DNA of 16,856 bases from Desulfobacterales bacterium (GTDB taxonomy: Bacteria; Desulfobacterota; Desulfobacteria; Desulfobacterales; C00003060), in the NCBI GenBank assembly GCA_030616425.1, contig JAUWXJ010000027.1, forward strand, positions 1 through 16,856. Direction: 5' to 3'. The translations under genes were made by a program, and so were the position numbers. The number at the start of each line of letters is the position of its first letter. Within the stretch, counting starts at the first letter, position 1. The notes beneath the pieces were generated by a model that was given only the letters and a program-made list of their open reading frames with translations, made no database searches and had not been told where the DNA came from. Shown here piece by piece: positions 1 to 7,821 of this stretch.

Positions 1-852
1 GGATTCTTCCGGCTCTGCGGGCTGGTCCTGGCCGTGCTGAGTCTCTTGTTCCTGTTAAATGGACACCCGTTCAAGAGTATTCGCTATGATCCTTATGACG
101 GGGATCCCGGGATTGGACCGTATCAGGATCTAATCGATTATATAGGTGAAAATGGGGGGATGACCTTCTGGGTCATGCCGGATTCTGCTTCCCATCAATC
201 TCTTCCACCTATCACACTCGATACCAAGCCCCATCCAGAGGATTTGCTCCTTTCACACGGATATACAGGCTTTGAAGTCTTGTATGGTGATGTAATGGGC
301 GCTGAACGGCCGGGGAATGTCTGGGACCAGGTACTGGCGGCTTACTGCCGTGGTGAAAGAACAACACCAGTCTTCGGCATCAGCGGGTCTAATTATTATT
401 TTGAAGGAAAGTCCGAGATGAAAATGGAGTATTTCCAGACCATATTTCTCTTGGAGAAAAAGACAAAGGTTCAAGTGTACGAAGCCCTTCGCAGTGGAAG
501 GGTATATGCGCTCAGGCAACTAAAAGGGGCAAGACTCCGTCTTGATGAATTCTCTGTGGATGGTCCAAATTCTAAGAAAAGCTTTTCGGGCGAGATTGCT
601 AGCGTACTTGGCAACGACCCACCAAAAGTCTTTTGCTCCATCACAACAGAGGACAATTCGTCTCGTCAGGTCGAGTTGAAAATAATTTCGGATGGTAAGA
701 TCATTAAGACCGTAAACGGGAGGACACCGCTGAAGGTAGGATTTGTGGACAACGAACGCAAGGGGGTAGGGCGAATCTATTACCGCGTGGAGATAAATGA
801 TGGATTTGGCAATCGGATCATTTCGAATCCAATTTTCGTAACGTTTACATAA
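1..852 (+). CDS. PHP-like metal-dependent phosphoesterase family protein, 5' end outside the window
   Basis: The frame is open from base 1, so the true start probably lies upstream; a GTG at 34 is the first possible start inside the window. The first residues form a hydrophobic stretch (GLVLAVLSLLFLL) that looks like a signal peptide or membrane anchor, which suggests export. The middle resembles the later part of PHP-domain proteins of the CehA/McbA kind: a PYQDLIDYI segment, YTGFEVLYGD, WDQVLAAYCRGE, then VFGISGSNYY and a segment ending in EALRSGRVYALR. The last 90 residues look like a beta-sandwich tail. Odd point: positions where PHP enzymes usually carry metal-binding histidines (FWAHPE-like and SDxH-like) read FWVMPDS and SGSNYY, so it may be catalytically degenerate. 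The fold call is from recalled family patterns; substrate and function are unknown. It converges on the minus-strand gene that follows, with no clear terminator between them. Confidence 0.5.
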   Translation, partial: GFFRLCGLVLAVLSLLFLLNGHPFKSIRYDPYDGDPGIGPYQDLIDYIGENGGMTFWVMPDSASHQSLPPITLDTKPHPEDLLLSHGYTGFEVLYGDVMGAERPGNVWDQVLAAYCRGERTTPVFGISGSNYYFEGKSEMKMEYFQTIFLLEKKTKVQVYEALRSGRVYALRQLKGARLRLDEFSVDGPNSKKSFSGEIASVLGNDPPKVFCSITTEDNSSRQVELKIISDGKIIKTVNGRTPLKVGFVDNERKGVGRIYYRVEINDGFGNRIISNPIFVTFT

Positions 853-911
853 GATATATTATCAGACGTACTATATGGGTGGAACCTGCCTATTACACGC
901 CATAGAGCAAG

Positions 912-1340
912 TTATCCCCCCTTCTCCTGGTCTTCCTTGGATCCGCCCTTCCGACCCATGATCCGTTTTGCACCTCTCTTCACAGCCCTCTTGACCATCT
1001 TTTCTGCTTTTGCCCCCATGACCCGTCCCTCTGATTCCAAATTGTTACCATCCACGAGCCTTCCCAGCAGACCATAGCGCTTTTCAACAAGATGTTTTCC
1101 GATGATCCCGAGTCCGGTGCCGATCTTGCCCCCTATGCCAAGCTGTTCTTCTTTTGTTACAGCCTCTTTCTCAAGGGCATCGTGAAGCCGCTCAACCTGT
1201 TCGCCCAGGGCCTTTCCGAGCTTCTTCCCGGCCTGCGCGCCCTTTCTATCCCCATCTTTTTTTGATAGCCCTTGGCCGAGGCGACTACCCACTTGTTCGC
1301 CCAGGGATTCCAATTCCTTCTTCATTTGTTTCTTTAACAT
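912..1340 (-). CDS. Small basic glycine-rich hypothetical protein (142 aa)
   Basis: I do not recognise this protein. It is 142 residues, rich in Lys, Gly and Glu, with many regularly spaced glycines (VGSRLGQGL, GKKLGKALGEQV, IGGKIGTGLGIIGKHL) and a strongly basic end (KRAVKRGAKRIMGRKGG). The G-x-x-x-G spacing and alternating hydrophobic positions suggest amphipathic helices that could pack together or lie on a membrane, but there is no full transmembrane span or signal peptide. The ATG at 1340 is preceded on its strand by AAAGGGAAAGC, a weak Shine-Dalgarno; a second ATG five codons in is possible. The gene stands alone, convergent with the PHP-like gene. Coding is supported by its length and biased composition only. 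Confidence 0.5.
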   Translation of the reverse strand: MLKKQMKKELESLGEQVGSRLGQGLSKKDGDRKGAQAGKKLGKALGEQVERLHDALEKEAVTKEEQLGIGGKIGTGLGIIGKHLVEKRYGLLGRLVDGNNLESEGRVMGAKAEKMVKRAVKRGAKRIMGRKGGSKEDQEKGG

Positions 1341-1881
1341 TGCAAGCTTTCCCTTTAATTTATAAGGAGAAATTCTCCGTGTTTATTACCAAAGCCTTGG
1401 TGTTAAGCGACTCAGGGTATTCTGGCTGCTACAATGGAAAAGACCTTGTCCATGTCCTGGGTTATAGGCTATTACTAAGGGGAGCATATAATAGTTTACA
1501 TTCAAACAGTCTGTTACCAAAACAGCTTGGCATCTGATAGCCGGGTGAAAGCATTGAGACCTTTGAAAAAGTACTTTGAACGACCATCATGAACTTTTTT
1601 GGGGTACCCATCTGGGCCAATCCTGAACTGTTTGAGGCCGTTAGGCCGAGTTTGAGCGCAAAGCTTCACTCCGCTTTGCTCCGTGTTAGGATTTAGTGAG
1701 CAAGCCCGTAGATGGGTCAAAAAGTTCATGTAAATAAGTGAAAAGGAGTTTTGTAAAGGTCTCGCATTATTTATTGCAAACAATATTATGCTCCCCTCAA
1801 TAAGTCTTTGATTTCATAATAATCTAACATGAATGAAGAGATTTTGCCACTGGAAAAAGAGATTGTCGGTAATCTCAGCCT
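1341..1881. other. Intergenic region holding only the palindromic element
   Basis: Apart from the 320-bp palindrome, the flanks (1341-1477 and 1798-1881) show no gene, RNA or clear terminator. The 84 bases before xseA are AT-rich and could hold its promoter, but I find no pair of -35/-10 boxes good enough to call. Confidence 0.45.
1478..1797. mobile_element. 320-bp palindromic MITE-like element
   Basis: This gene-free stretch is a long imperfect palindrome. The ends are inverted copies (AGGGGAGCATATAATAG at 1478; TATTATGCTCCCCT ending at 1797). Further in, GAGACCTTT pairs with AAAGGTCTC, and CATGAACTTTTT near 1588 pairs with AAAAAGTTCATG near 1728. Next come GGTACCCATCTGGGC and GATGGGTC arms, and a central hairpin GAGCGCAAAGC / GCTTTGCTC. 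Reading frames across it (1154-1537 plus, 1514-1783 minus) are explained by this symmetry and by the neighbouring gene, so I do not call them genes. No clear target duplication is visible. It looks like a non-autonomous inverted-repeat element, though a large regulatory structure upstream of xseA cannot be excluded. Confidence 0.55.
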
Positions 1882-3267
1882 ATGGTATACACCTCTCTCA
1901 TGAATACAGACTTTCCCTCCCCGGAACGGCGCATATACACGATCAGCGAGCTCACAGAGGCGATCAAGTCCCTCCTTGAAAGCACCTATCCCTTTGTGTG
2001 GGTTGTAGGCGAGGTCTCAAATCTTCGAGTCCCAGCTTCCGGTCACTTCTACTTCACGTTGAAGGATTCCAGAGCACAGATCAGTGCTGTAATGTTTCGG
2101 GCCCAAAACCAGTATCTTAAGTTTAGGCTGGAGGACGGGCTCTCTGTTATCGCAATGGGGCGTCTCAATGTCTACGAGCCCAAAGGGATCTACCAGATTA
2201 TCATAGAGTATCTGGAGCCTGAAGGCGTTGGTGTCCTGCAGTTGGCCTTTGAGCAGCTCAAGGCAAGGCTTGCCGGCGAAGGGCTGTTTGATGAAGAACA
2301 CAAGCGCCCCCTCCCCTTCTTACCGCAGAGGATTGCCGTTGTAACCTCCCCTACTGGTGCCGTTATCCGTGATATTTTGAATGTAGTCATTCGAAGGTAT
2401 CCCAATGTAGCTATTGAGATTGCACCGGTCAGGGTTCAAGGAGAATGGGCTGCAGAAGAGATCGCCGAAGCCATCTACTTGCTAAACGAACGAGATGTTG
2501 CCGATATCATTGTGGTGGCCCGAGGAGGAGGTTCTCTGGAAGATCTGCAGGCCTTTAACTCAGAAGTAGTAGCCAGAGCTATTTTTTCCTCTCATATCCC
2601 CGTGGTTTCGGCCGTGGGACACGAAACAGACTTTACCATTGCTGATTTTACGGCCGATGTGCGTGCGCCAACCCCCTCTGCTGCGGCTGAATTGATTGTA
2701 CCGGTCAAAGAAGAACTGTTGAGGCTAATAGCAGGGCACACGGGCGCCTTGAAAACCGCAATGATTCAAAGACTCCGGCTTTTAGGGGAACGGAGTCTTC
2801 AGCTCTCATCGCGCCTTGTCCATCCCGGCAGGCAGATTGCCGACTATCGACTGCGCCTTGACGATGCCTTTGAGAGAATCGTGCGAGGGTTCTCGAGGCG
2901 ATTGGGTGAGATGAGAGATCGTCTACATGCAACCCGAGGGCGACTAGGCCGTAGCAGCCCCCAGATTATGGTCGAAGATCTTCATATATTACTCAAACAT
3001 TATCGCCAAACCCTTCTTTTTTCAATGCAATTTTGTTTGCAGTCAAAGGAAGGTGCACTCTGTGCTACAATAGCCAGGTTGAACGCCTTGAGCCCCATGG
3101 CGATCTTGGAACGGGGCTACAGCGTGACACGCGCGTTGCCGGATTACGCCCTTGTCAAAGATGTTCAACGGGTGAGTGTGGGACAGCACGTGGAGGTGAC
3201 TCTTTCACGAGGAGCGATGGTGTGCCGGATAGAGAGGAAGAAAGAGGATGGCAAAGCAAACATTTGA
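1882..3267 (+). CDS. xseA: Exodeoxyribonuclease VII large subunit
   Basis: This is the catalytic subunit of exonuclease VII, which with XseB degrades single-stranded DNA into oligonucleotides in the cytoplasm. The 461 residues match the usual length (E. coli about 456). An N-terminal OB-fold (about residues 15-110: IYTISELTEAIKSLLE, FPFVW-like VGEVSNL, GHFYFTLKD, AVMF) binds single-stranded DNA. The catalytic domain follows, with RIAVVTSPTGAVIRDIL, ARGGGSLEDLQAFNSE and AVGHETDFTIADFTADVRAPTPSAAAEL. A helical C-terminal part ends in ILERGYSVT and VTLSRGAMVCRIERK. Neither the ATG at 1882 nor the next in-frame ATG at 1900 has a strong Shine-Dalgarno; the later one would give 455 residues and fits the family equally well. 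It overlaps xseB by 20 bases, which points to translational coupling. Confidence 0.96.
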   Translation: MVYTSLMNTDFPSPERRIYTISELTEAIKSLLESTYPFVWVVGEVSNLRVPASGHFYFTLKDSRAQISAVMFRAQNQYLKFRLEDGLSVIAMGRLNVYEPKGIYQIIIEYLEPEGVGVLQLAFEQLKARLAGEGLFDEEHKRPLPFLPQRIAVVTSPTGAVIRDILNVVIRRYPNVAIEIAPVRVQGEWAAEEIAEAIYLLNERDVADIIVVARGGGSLEDLQAFNSEVVARAIFSSHIPVVSAVGHETDFTIADFTADVRAPTPSAAAELIVPVKEELLRLIAGHTGALKTAMIQRLRLLGERSLQLSSRLVHPGRQIADYRLRLDDAFERIVRGFSRRLGEMRDRLHATRGRLGRSSPQIMVEDLHILLKHYRQTLLFSMQFCLQSKEGALCATIARLNALSPMAILERGYSVTRALPDYALVKDVQRVSVGQHVEVTLSRGAMVCRIERKKEDGKANI

Positions 3268-3487
3268 GAATGCTATTAAGCGTCTGGAAGCCATTGTGCA
3301 GGAGCTGGAAAGTGGAGACCTTGCCCTGGATGATGCCTTGAAGAAGTTTCAAGAGGGTGTAAAGCTGTCAAAGTTCTGCTCAAAAAAGCTGGATGAAACC
3401 GAAAAAAAGATCTCCATACTTCTCAAGGATGAGGAAGGGGGCGTTAGAGCAGAACCCTTCTCACCAGAAGACAGTGAAGACATTTGA
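3248..3487 (+). CDS. xseB: Exodeoxyribonuclease VII small subunit
   Basis: This is the small helical subunit that binds in several copies to XseA and is needed for exonuclease VII activity. At 79 residues it has the normal family length. It shows the family pattern FENAIKRLEAIVQELESGDLALDDALKKFQEGVKL followed by the C-terminal coiled helix, as two helices. The ATG at 3248 lies inside the end of xseA and follows the purine run GAAAGAGG, which can act as its Shine-Dalgarno. The 3' end overlaps the likely start of ispA. Confidence 0.95.
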   Translation: MAKQTFENAIKRLEAIVQELESGDLALDDALKKFQEGVKLSKFCSKKLDETEKKISILLKDEEGGVRAEPFSPEDSEDI

Positions 3488-4373
3488 CTTAGAAACCTAC
3501 CTGAAGGGCAAACAGCAAAAGGTCAACGCTGCACTGGTGAAACTATGGGAAGATGCACACACACCCCCTACCCCACTCATCCCGGCGATGCAATATTCTC
3601 TTCTGGGGGAAGGAAAGCGTCTCCGTCCTATACTGTGTATTGCGGCTTGCGAGGCCGTAGGAGGCCGTGAAGCCGAAGTTATGCCTGCCGCATGCGCTCT
3701 TGAGCTCATCCATACATATTCCTTGATCCATGATGACCTTCCAGCCATGGACGATGACGACTTCCGTCGTGCCAGACCGACATGTCATAAGGCATTTGAT
3801 GAGGCAACGGCCATATTAGCAGGAGACGCCCTGCTCACGGCTGCCTTTGAGGCCCTGGCAGATGCAGGGCGCCGGGAAAGGCGTGAAACCTTGAAATGGC
3901 TTGAGGCCATCTATCTCATTGCTCGCGCTGCCGGCTGCTTTGGTATGGTACAAGGCCAGATGATGGATGTCTCTTCAGAGGGAAAGGTGATCAGCTTGGA
4001 AGAGCTTAAGGAGCTTCAGCAGCTTAAGACCGGGGCTCTCATTGAGGCTTCTGTACGAACAGGGGCACTCCTGGGTGGAGGGAGCTCACAAGAAATGGCT
4101 GCTCTGGGGGTTTATGGCCGACATATCGGCCTTGCCTTTCAGGTGGCTGACGATATACTCAACGTTGAAGGAAAACCCGAAATGCTCGGTAAACCTGTTG
4201 GAAGTGATCAGGCCCTTCAAAAAGCGACTGGTGCCTCTTTAATGGGACTGGAACAGGCTAAGGCCCGCGCTGCTGAACTGATAGATAGCGCCTTGGAAGA
4301 GATCAAGATCTTTGGTACAAAAAAGGAGCCCCTTGCTGCCCTGGCACGCTATGTTATTGAAAGAGAGAAATAA
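3474..4373 (+). CDS. ispA: Polyprenyl (farnesyl) diphosphate synthase
   Basis: This enzyme condenses isopentenyl diphosphate with allylic diphosphates to make farnesyl (or geranylgeranyl) diphosphate in the isoprenoid pathway. Counting from the GTG at 3474 it has 299 residues, the usual length. The first aspartate-rich motif is HDDLPAMDDDDFRR (D87, D88, D93), preceded by LGEGKRLRPILC and followed by AILAGDALLTAAFE. The second is QVADDILNVEG (D226, D227). The frame stays open upstream to an ATG at 3393, but that would add 27 residues lying inside xseB and unlike the family. The GTG gives a 14-base overlap with xseB and is preferred, though its Shine-Dalgarno is weak. The product length specificity is not proved; FPP is inferred from similarity around the first motif and from the xseAB-ispA-dxs order. 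Confidence 0.93.
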   Translation: MKTFDLETYLKGKQQKVNAALVKLWEDAHTPPTPLIPAMQYSLLGEGKRLRPILCIAACEAVGGREAEVMPAACALELIHTYSLIHDDLPAMDDDDFRRARPTCHKAFDEATAILAGDALLTAAFEALADAGRRERRETLKWLEAIYLIARAAGCFGMVQGQMMDVSSEGKVISLEELKELQQLKTGALIEASVRTGALLGGGSSQEMAALGVYGRHIGLAFQVADDILNVEGKPEMLGKPVGSDQALQKATGASLMGLEQAKARAAELIDSALEEIKIFGTKKEPLAALARYVIEREK

Positions 4374-4485
4374 GTTGGAATTGAAGCAATAACCCCAGAA
4401 AAACCTGGTGCTTTTCAGGATCTTAACGCATAACCTGGGATAGGTAAGTCAGGGGTCGGGGTGTTTCTTGGAACGGCTTGGCGGA

Positions 4486-4606
4486 AACCTTTAGTTTTTG
4501 CGGGAGTTAGCTTTGGGGGAAACCGCAGCCACCGAAGTGAAACGAAGGTGGAATGCGGAGGGGGCAAAGCATCCCCCAATGCTAAGTCCCTGCAAAAACA
4601 AAGGTT
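4486..4606. promoter_or_regulatory. Large branched hairpin in the dxs leader
   Basis: Two 26-base arms, 4486-4511 and 4581-4606, are near-perfect inverted copies (AACCTTTAGTTTTTGC on the left against GCAAAAACAAAGGTT on the right, then GGGAGTTAGC against GCTAAGTCCC). Inside, TTTGGGGGA can pair with TCCCCCAA, and CCGCAGCCACC with GGTGGAATGCGG around a GAAGTGAAACGAA loop. The right foot ends exactly where the dxs Shine-Dalgarno (GGAG, 4607-4610) begins. It could be a regulatory leader of dxs or a repetitive palindromic element that landed between ispA and dxs. It matches no riboswitch class I know. The rest of the 4374-4618 gap shows no gene. Confidence 0.5.
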
Positions 4607-4618
4607 GGAGACATCTAA

Positions 4619-6520
4619 GTGAAAAGGAATACCCCGACCCCTCAGGTAAGTAGCGTGAAATATTTGAATAGAATTGATTCTCCAGAAGACGTTAAACGTT
4701 TACGTCGCTCAGAACTTCCAAAACTGGCCAAAGATATCCGCAAGGTGATCATCGAAACCGTGTCCCGAACAGGCGGACATCTAGCACCCAGTCTGGGAGT
4801 GGTCGAACTGACCATCGCCTTGCTCTATGTCTTTGACCCGCCCAAGGATAAGATCATATGGGACGTTGGCCACCAGGCATATGCGTACAAACTTCTTACA
4901 GGGAGGAGAGACCGTTTTCATACCCTTCGGCAGTACGGCGGCCTGAGTGGCTTCACCCGCATGAGCGAAAGTCCCTACGATGCCTTTTCCACAGGACATG
5001 CGAGCACTTCGATTTCTGCAGGCCTGGGTATAACATGCGGCAGGGGCCTGAAAAAGGACACGGGCAAGGTTATTGCTGTGATCGGTGATGGTTCCATGAC
5101 CGGCGGTCTTGCCTATGAGGGGTTGAACCAGACGGGTGACCTTCAAAAAGACCTAATTGTGATCTTAAACGACAACGAGATGTCGATTGCCCGGAATGTA
5201 GGAATTTTTTCCTCCTTTCTAAGCCGTAAACTTTCGGCAAAACATTTTATTGCCCTCAGAGAAGACCTCAAAGAGTTTCTGGCCAAGTTCGGTGATGATG
5301 TCTACAATCTGGCTAAACGAACAGAGGAATCATTCAAGGCGTTTATCACACCAGGGATGCTCTTTGAGGCGTTCAACTTTAACTATTTTGGCCCCATAAA
5401 GGGTCACAGATTGGACCACCTGATCGATACGCTCCAAAATGTCAAGCAGATGCACAAACCTGTCTTGTTTCATGTAACAACAAAAAAGGGCAAGGGCTAT
5501 CCCCCTGCAGAACAAAACCCCACCTATTTTCATGGCGTTGGATCTTTTGAAGTCAAAACAGGCAATGATATGCCTTCAAAGAAAAAACCTCCCACATACA
5601 CTGAGGTCTTTGGGAAGACTTTGATCGACCTGGCCCGCGAAAACGAGAAAATCATTGCTGTAACAGCGGCAATGCCGGAAGGGACAGGACTCAAGCCCTT
5701 CTCAGAGACTTATCCCGACCGTTTTTTTGATGTGGGTATCGCTGAACAACATGCCGTGACCTTTGCAGCCGGCTTGGCCACCGAAGGATTTTGTCCAGTG
5801 GTGACCATCTATTCCACCTTTTTGCAACGGGCCTATGACCAGATACTTCATGATGTTTGCATTGAGGGGCACCCGGTAGTCTTTGCCATGGACCGCGGAG
5901 GGATCGTGGGTGAGGACGGTCCCACGCATCACGGCCTGTTTGATCTCACTTATCTGCGAAGTCTGCCGAACATGGTGGTCATGGCCCCAAAGGATGAAAG
6001 CGAACTACGACACATGTTAAAGACTGCTCTTGAACACCCTGGTCCCATCGCGTTCAGGTACCCGAGGGGATATGGCACCGGGGTTTCCATAGATGACGCG
6101 ATTCACACCCTCCCCATAGGCAAGGCAGAGGTCTTGGCCGAAGGAGGAGACGTGGTGATCTTGGCAATCGGGGCCACAGTCGCGGCAGCCCTTGAAGCCA
6201 GAGAACAACTTGAAGATAAAAATATTTCAGCCACGGTGGTAAACAGCCGCTTTGTAAAACCCCTCGATGCCGAGTTGATTACGCAACTCGCCAGGAAGAT
6301 TCCACTGATCCTGACCGTTGAGGAAAATGTATTGCAAGGTGGGTTTGGCAGTGCAGTGATTGAGTGCCTGTCAGACGCAGGCATCTCCGGCACTCGGGTG
6401 GTACGACTCGGGATTCCTGATACCTTTGTGGAACACGGCTCACAACAGGTTTTGCGTTCAAAGTACGGGATTGATACCCCTGCAATCGTAAAAGCTGTCA
6501 TGAATATGGTCCATGGATGA
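4619..6520 (+). CDS. dxs: 1-deoxy-D-xylulose-5-phosphate synthase
   Basis: This is the thiamine-diphosphate enzyme that condenses pyruvate and glyceraldehyde-3-phosphate, the first step of the MEP isoprenoid pathway. Its 633 residues are normal for Dxs. Visible motifs: GGHLAPSLGVVEL (H54) and WDVGHQAYAYKLLTGR; the ThDP/metal site GDGSMTGGLAYEGLN (156-170) with NDNEMSIARNVG (from N184); DVGIAEQHAVTFAAG with catalytic Glu at 376; DRGGIVGEDGPTHHGLFDL; PRGYG; and the transketolase C-terminal part with ENVLQGGFGSAV. The GTG at 4619 has GGAG eight bases upstream; a later start would cut into the conserved N-terminus. With ispA just upstream it puts two isoprenoid steps in one cluster. The hairpin leader may tune its translation. 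Confidence 0.97.
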   Translation: MKRNTPTPQVSSVKYLNRIDSPEDVKRLRRSELPKLAKDIRKVIIETVSRTGGHLAPSLGVVELTIALLYVFDPPKDKIIWDVGHQAYAYKLLTGRRDRFHTLRQYGGLSGFTRMSESPYDAFSTGHASTSISAGLGITCGRGLKKDTGKVIAVIGDGSMTGGLAYEGLNQTGDLQKDLIVILNDNEMSIARNVGIFSSFLSRKLSAKHFIALREDLKEFLAKFGDDVYNLAKRTEESFKAFITPGMLFEAFNFNYFGPIKGHRLDHLIDTLQNVKQMHKPVLFHVTTKKGKGYPPAEQNPTYFHGVGSFEVKTGNDMPSKKKPPTYTEVFGKTLIDLARENEKIIAVTAAMPEGTGLKPFSETYPDRFFDVGIAEQHAVTFAAGLATEGFCPVVTIYSTFLQRAYDQILHDVCIEGHPVVFAMDRGGIVGEDGPTHHGLFDLTYLRSLPNMVVMAPKDESELRHMLKTALEHPGPIAFRYPRGYGTGVSIDDAIHTLPIGKAEVLAEGGDVVILAIGATVAAALEAREQLEDKNISATVVNSRFVKPLDAELITQLARKIPLILTVEENVLQGGFGSAVIECLSDAGISGTRVVRLGIPDTFVEHGSQQVLRSKYGIDTPAIVKAVMNMVHG

Positions 6521-6564
6521 ACCCGGGCTCTGTCACATGAAAGGAAGTTGAGGTAAAGACTGAC

Positions 6565-7491
6565 ATGGGAGAACCTAACCTTGCTGTAGAGGTTGGTGGC
6601 ATCACCATGAAAAACCCGGTGATGACCGCCTCCGGCACCTTTGGGTATGGGGAGGAGTTTGCCTCGCTCGTTGATCTAAACAAATTGGGTGGCATCATTG
6701 TCAAGGGCCTTTCTCTTAAACCCTCTGCTGGAAACCCTCCCCCTCGCACCGTGGAGACATACGGGGGGATGCTGAATGCGATCGGCCTTGAAAACATAGG
6801 GATAGAAGCCTTTGTGCAGGAGAAGCTCCCGTTTCTCAAAACTTTGGAGACCCCGGTCGTCCTGAATATCTACGGCCATGAGATAAAAGCCTATGCTGAG
6901 CTGGCTGAACGAACCCAGGATCTGGAGGGGATAGCCGGCATTGAAGTAAATATCTCGTGCCCCAATGTTAGGGCCGGTGGGAGCGCTTTTGGAACTGATC
7001 CAAAGATGGCTTTTGAGGTTGTGAAAGCGGTGAGGGAAAAGACAAGGCTTCCACTGATCGCGAAGCTTTCACCAAATGTGACTGATATTAGCGTCATCGC
7101 ACACAGCGTAGAGAAGGCAGGCGCGGATGCGGTTTCACTCATTAATACGATCACCGGAATGGCTGTGGACGTGCCGACGCGCAAGCCCAAACTCGCCAAC
7201 ATTACAGGAGGGCTTTCAGGGCCTGCCATCAAACCGATTGCGCTGCGAATGGTGTGGGAGGCAGCTCAGGCAGTGCGTATCCCGGTCATTGGTATCGGCG
7301 GGATAATGAACGCCATGGATGCCATGGAGTTTTTCATAGTAGGGGCCCGTGCCGTGCAGGTTGGTACTGCAAATTTTGTTAATCCGCGGGTAACCGTGGA
7401 GATCGTGGAAGGGCTTAGGCGCTATCTTGTGGAGAACAACATCTCGAATATCAACGAGATCATTGGAAGCCTGAGAACAGGTAGGCAGTAA
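6565..7491 (+). CDS. pyrD: Dihydroorotate dehydrogenase, class 1B catalytic subunit
   Basis: It oxidises dihydroorotate to orotate with FMN in pyrimidine synthesis. The 308 residues fit class 1. Seen: NPVMTASGTFGYGEEF, IIVKGLSLKPSAGNPPPR, NAIGLENIG, NISCPNVRAGGSAFG with the catalytic-base cysteine C132 (class 1; class 2 enzymes use serine), AKLSPNV, NTITGM, GGLSGPAIKPIALR, and the phosphate-binding GIGGIM and GARAVQVGTA. The class 1B assignment rests on the cysteine together with the Dhod-B-like sequence. Class 1B enzymes normally need the PyrK electron-transfer subunit, usually encoded next door; none is within this window. Start ATG at 6565 follows GAGGTAAAG. It lies 44 bases after dxs and is the last gene before the cassette array. 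Confidence 0.94.
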   Translation: MGEPNLAVEVGGITMKNPVMTASGTFGYGEEFASLVDLNKLGGIIVKGLSLKPSAGNPPPRTVETYGGMLNAIGLENIGIEAFVQEKLPFLKTLETPVVLNIYGHEIKAYAELAERTQDLEGIAGIEVNISCPNVRAGGSAFGTDPKMAFEVVKAVREKTRLPLIAKLSPNVTDISVIAHSVEKAGADAVSLINTITGMAVDVPTRKPKLANITGGLSGPAIKPIALRMVWEAAQAVRIPVIGIGGIMNAMDAMEFFIVGARAVQVGTANFVNPRVTVEIVEGLRRYLVENNISNINEIIGSLRTGRQ

Positions 7492-7821
7492 GCGGTAAGC
7501 TGTAAACAGAAAAAGTTATTTGTTGAATATGTTGAATAACTTCAACGAACAACGAAAGTGTGAGTCAACATAGTCAACAACGTCCCTAAGGTTGCCCTAA
7601 GGTTGCCTTGGTTTCCGCCTATCATTGCCCTTGACATGCTCCTTCTTATTACCCATAATGTCCCCAAATTTCAGGTTTAGAAATTCTGTTTATTTGCCAT
7701 ATATCAGTATTGCAGAAAAAGTTAATAGAGAAAAATTTCTGTGATATCAGCGTATATTGCCAAATACGGAAAATTTTCGGCAGAAGAAATTGTTATCTGA
7801 TTATTATTACCTTTTGAGACA
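7492..7821. other. Gap between pyrD and the first cassette gene
   Basis: No protein gene is visible. It holds an 8-bp inverted repeat AAGTTATT/AATAACTT (7513-7520 and 7535-7542) without a T-run, so a poor terminator. It also has an 11-bp tandem duplication CCCTAAGGTTG (7584-7594, 7595-7605), the first copy of the 90-bp repeat (7706-7795), and the left edge of cassette A. An integron integrase gene would be expected next to a functional attI; there is none here. Confidence 0.6.
7706..7795 (+). repeat. 90-bp perfect repeat, copy 1: candidate attI at the array head
   Basis: These 90 bases (from AGTATTGCAG to GAAATTGTTA) recur by eye without change at 10155-10244. Both copies end in GTTA, and the sequences diverge right after it (TCTG against GGCA). 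The divergence point is the integron crossover G^TTRRRY (G at 7792). A fixed sequence to the left of two different cassettes is what attI, or a re-used attC, would give. There is no R''-type box or long stem with an extrahelical base, so attI fits better than attC. It contains short palindromes such as GAAAATTTTC. The attI reading is an inference, because no integrase is nearby. Confidence 0.6.

Noticed and set aside
1154..1783. Open frames at 1154-1537 (plus) and 1514-1783 (minus)
   Set aside because: The first is antisense to the 912-1340 gene and then enters the palindromic element; the second lies within that element. Symmetry of the palindrome explains both, and the proteins show no family pattern.
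7513..7542. Inverted repeat AAGTTATT/AATAACTT after pyrD, considered as a rho-independent terminator
   Set aside because: The stem is short and AT-rich with a 14-base loop and no T-run after it.
7655..7680. GTCCCCAAATTT just before the first 90-bp repeat, resembling the right end of the 264-bp elements
   Set aside because: Only about nine bases agree, no matching left end is found, and its distance to the 90-bp repeat differs from that in the second copy.
7706..7821. A cassette promoter (Pc) within or next to the 90-bp repeat
   Set aside because: Several AT-rich hexamers occur, but no -35/-10 pair with proper spacing and good matches could be found.
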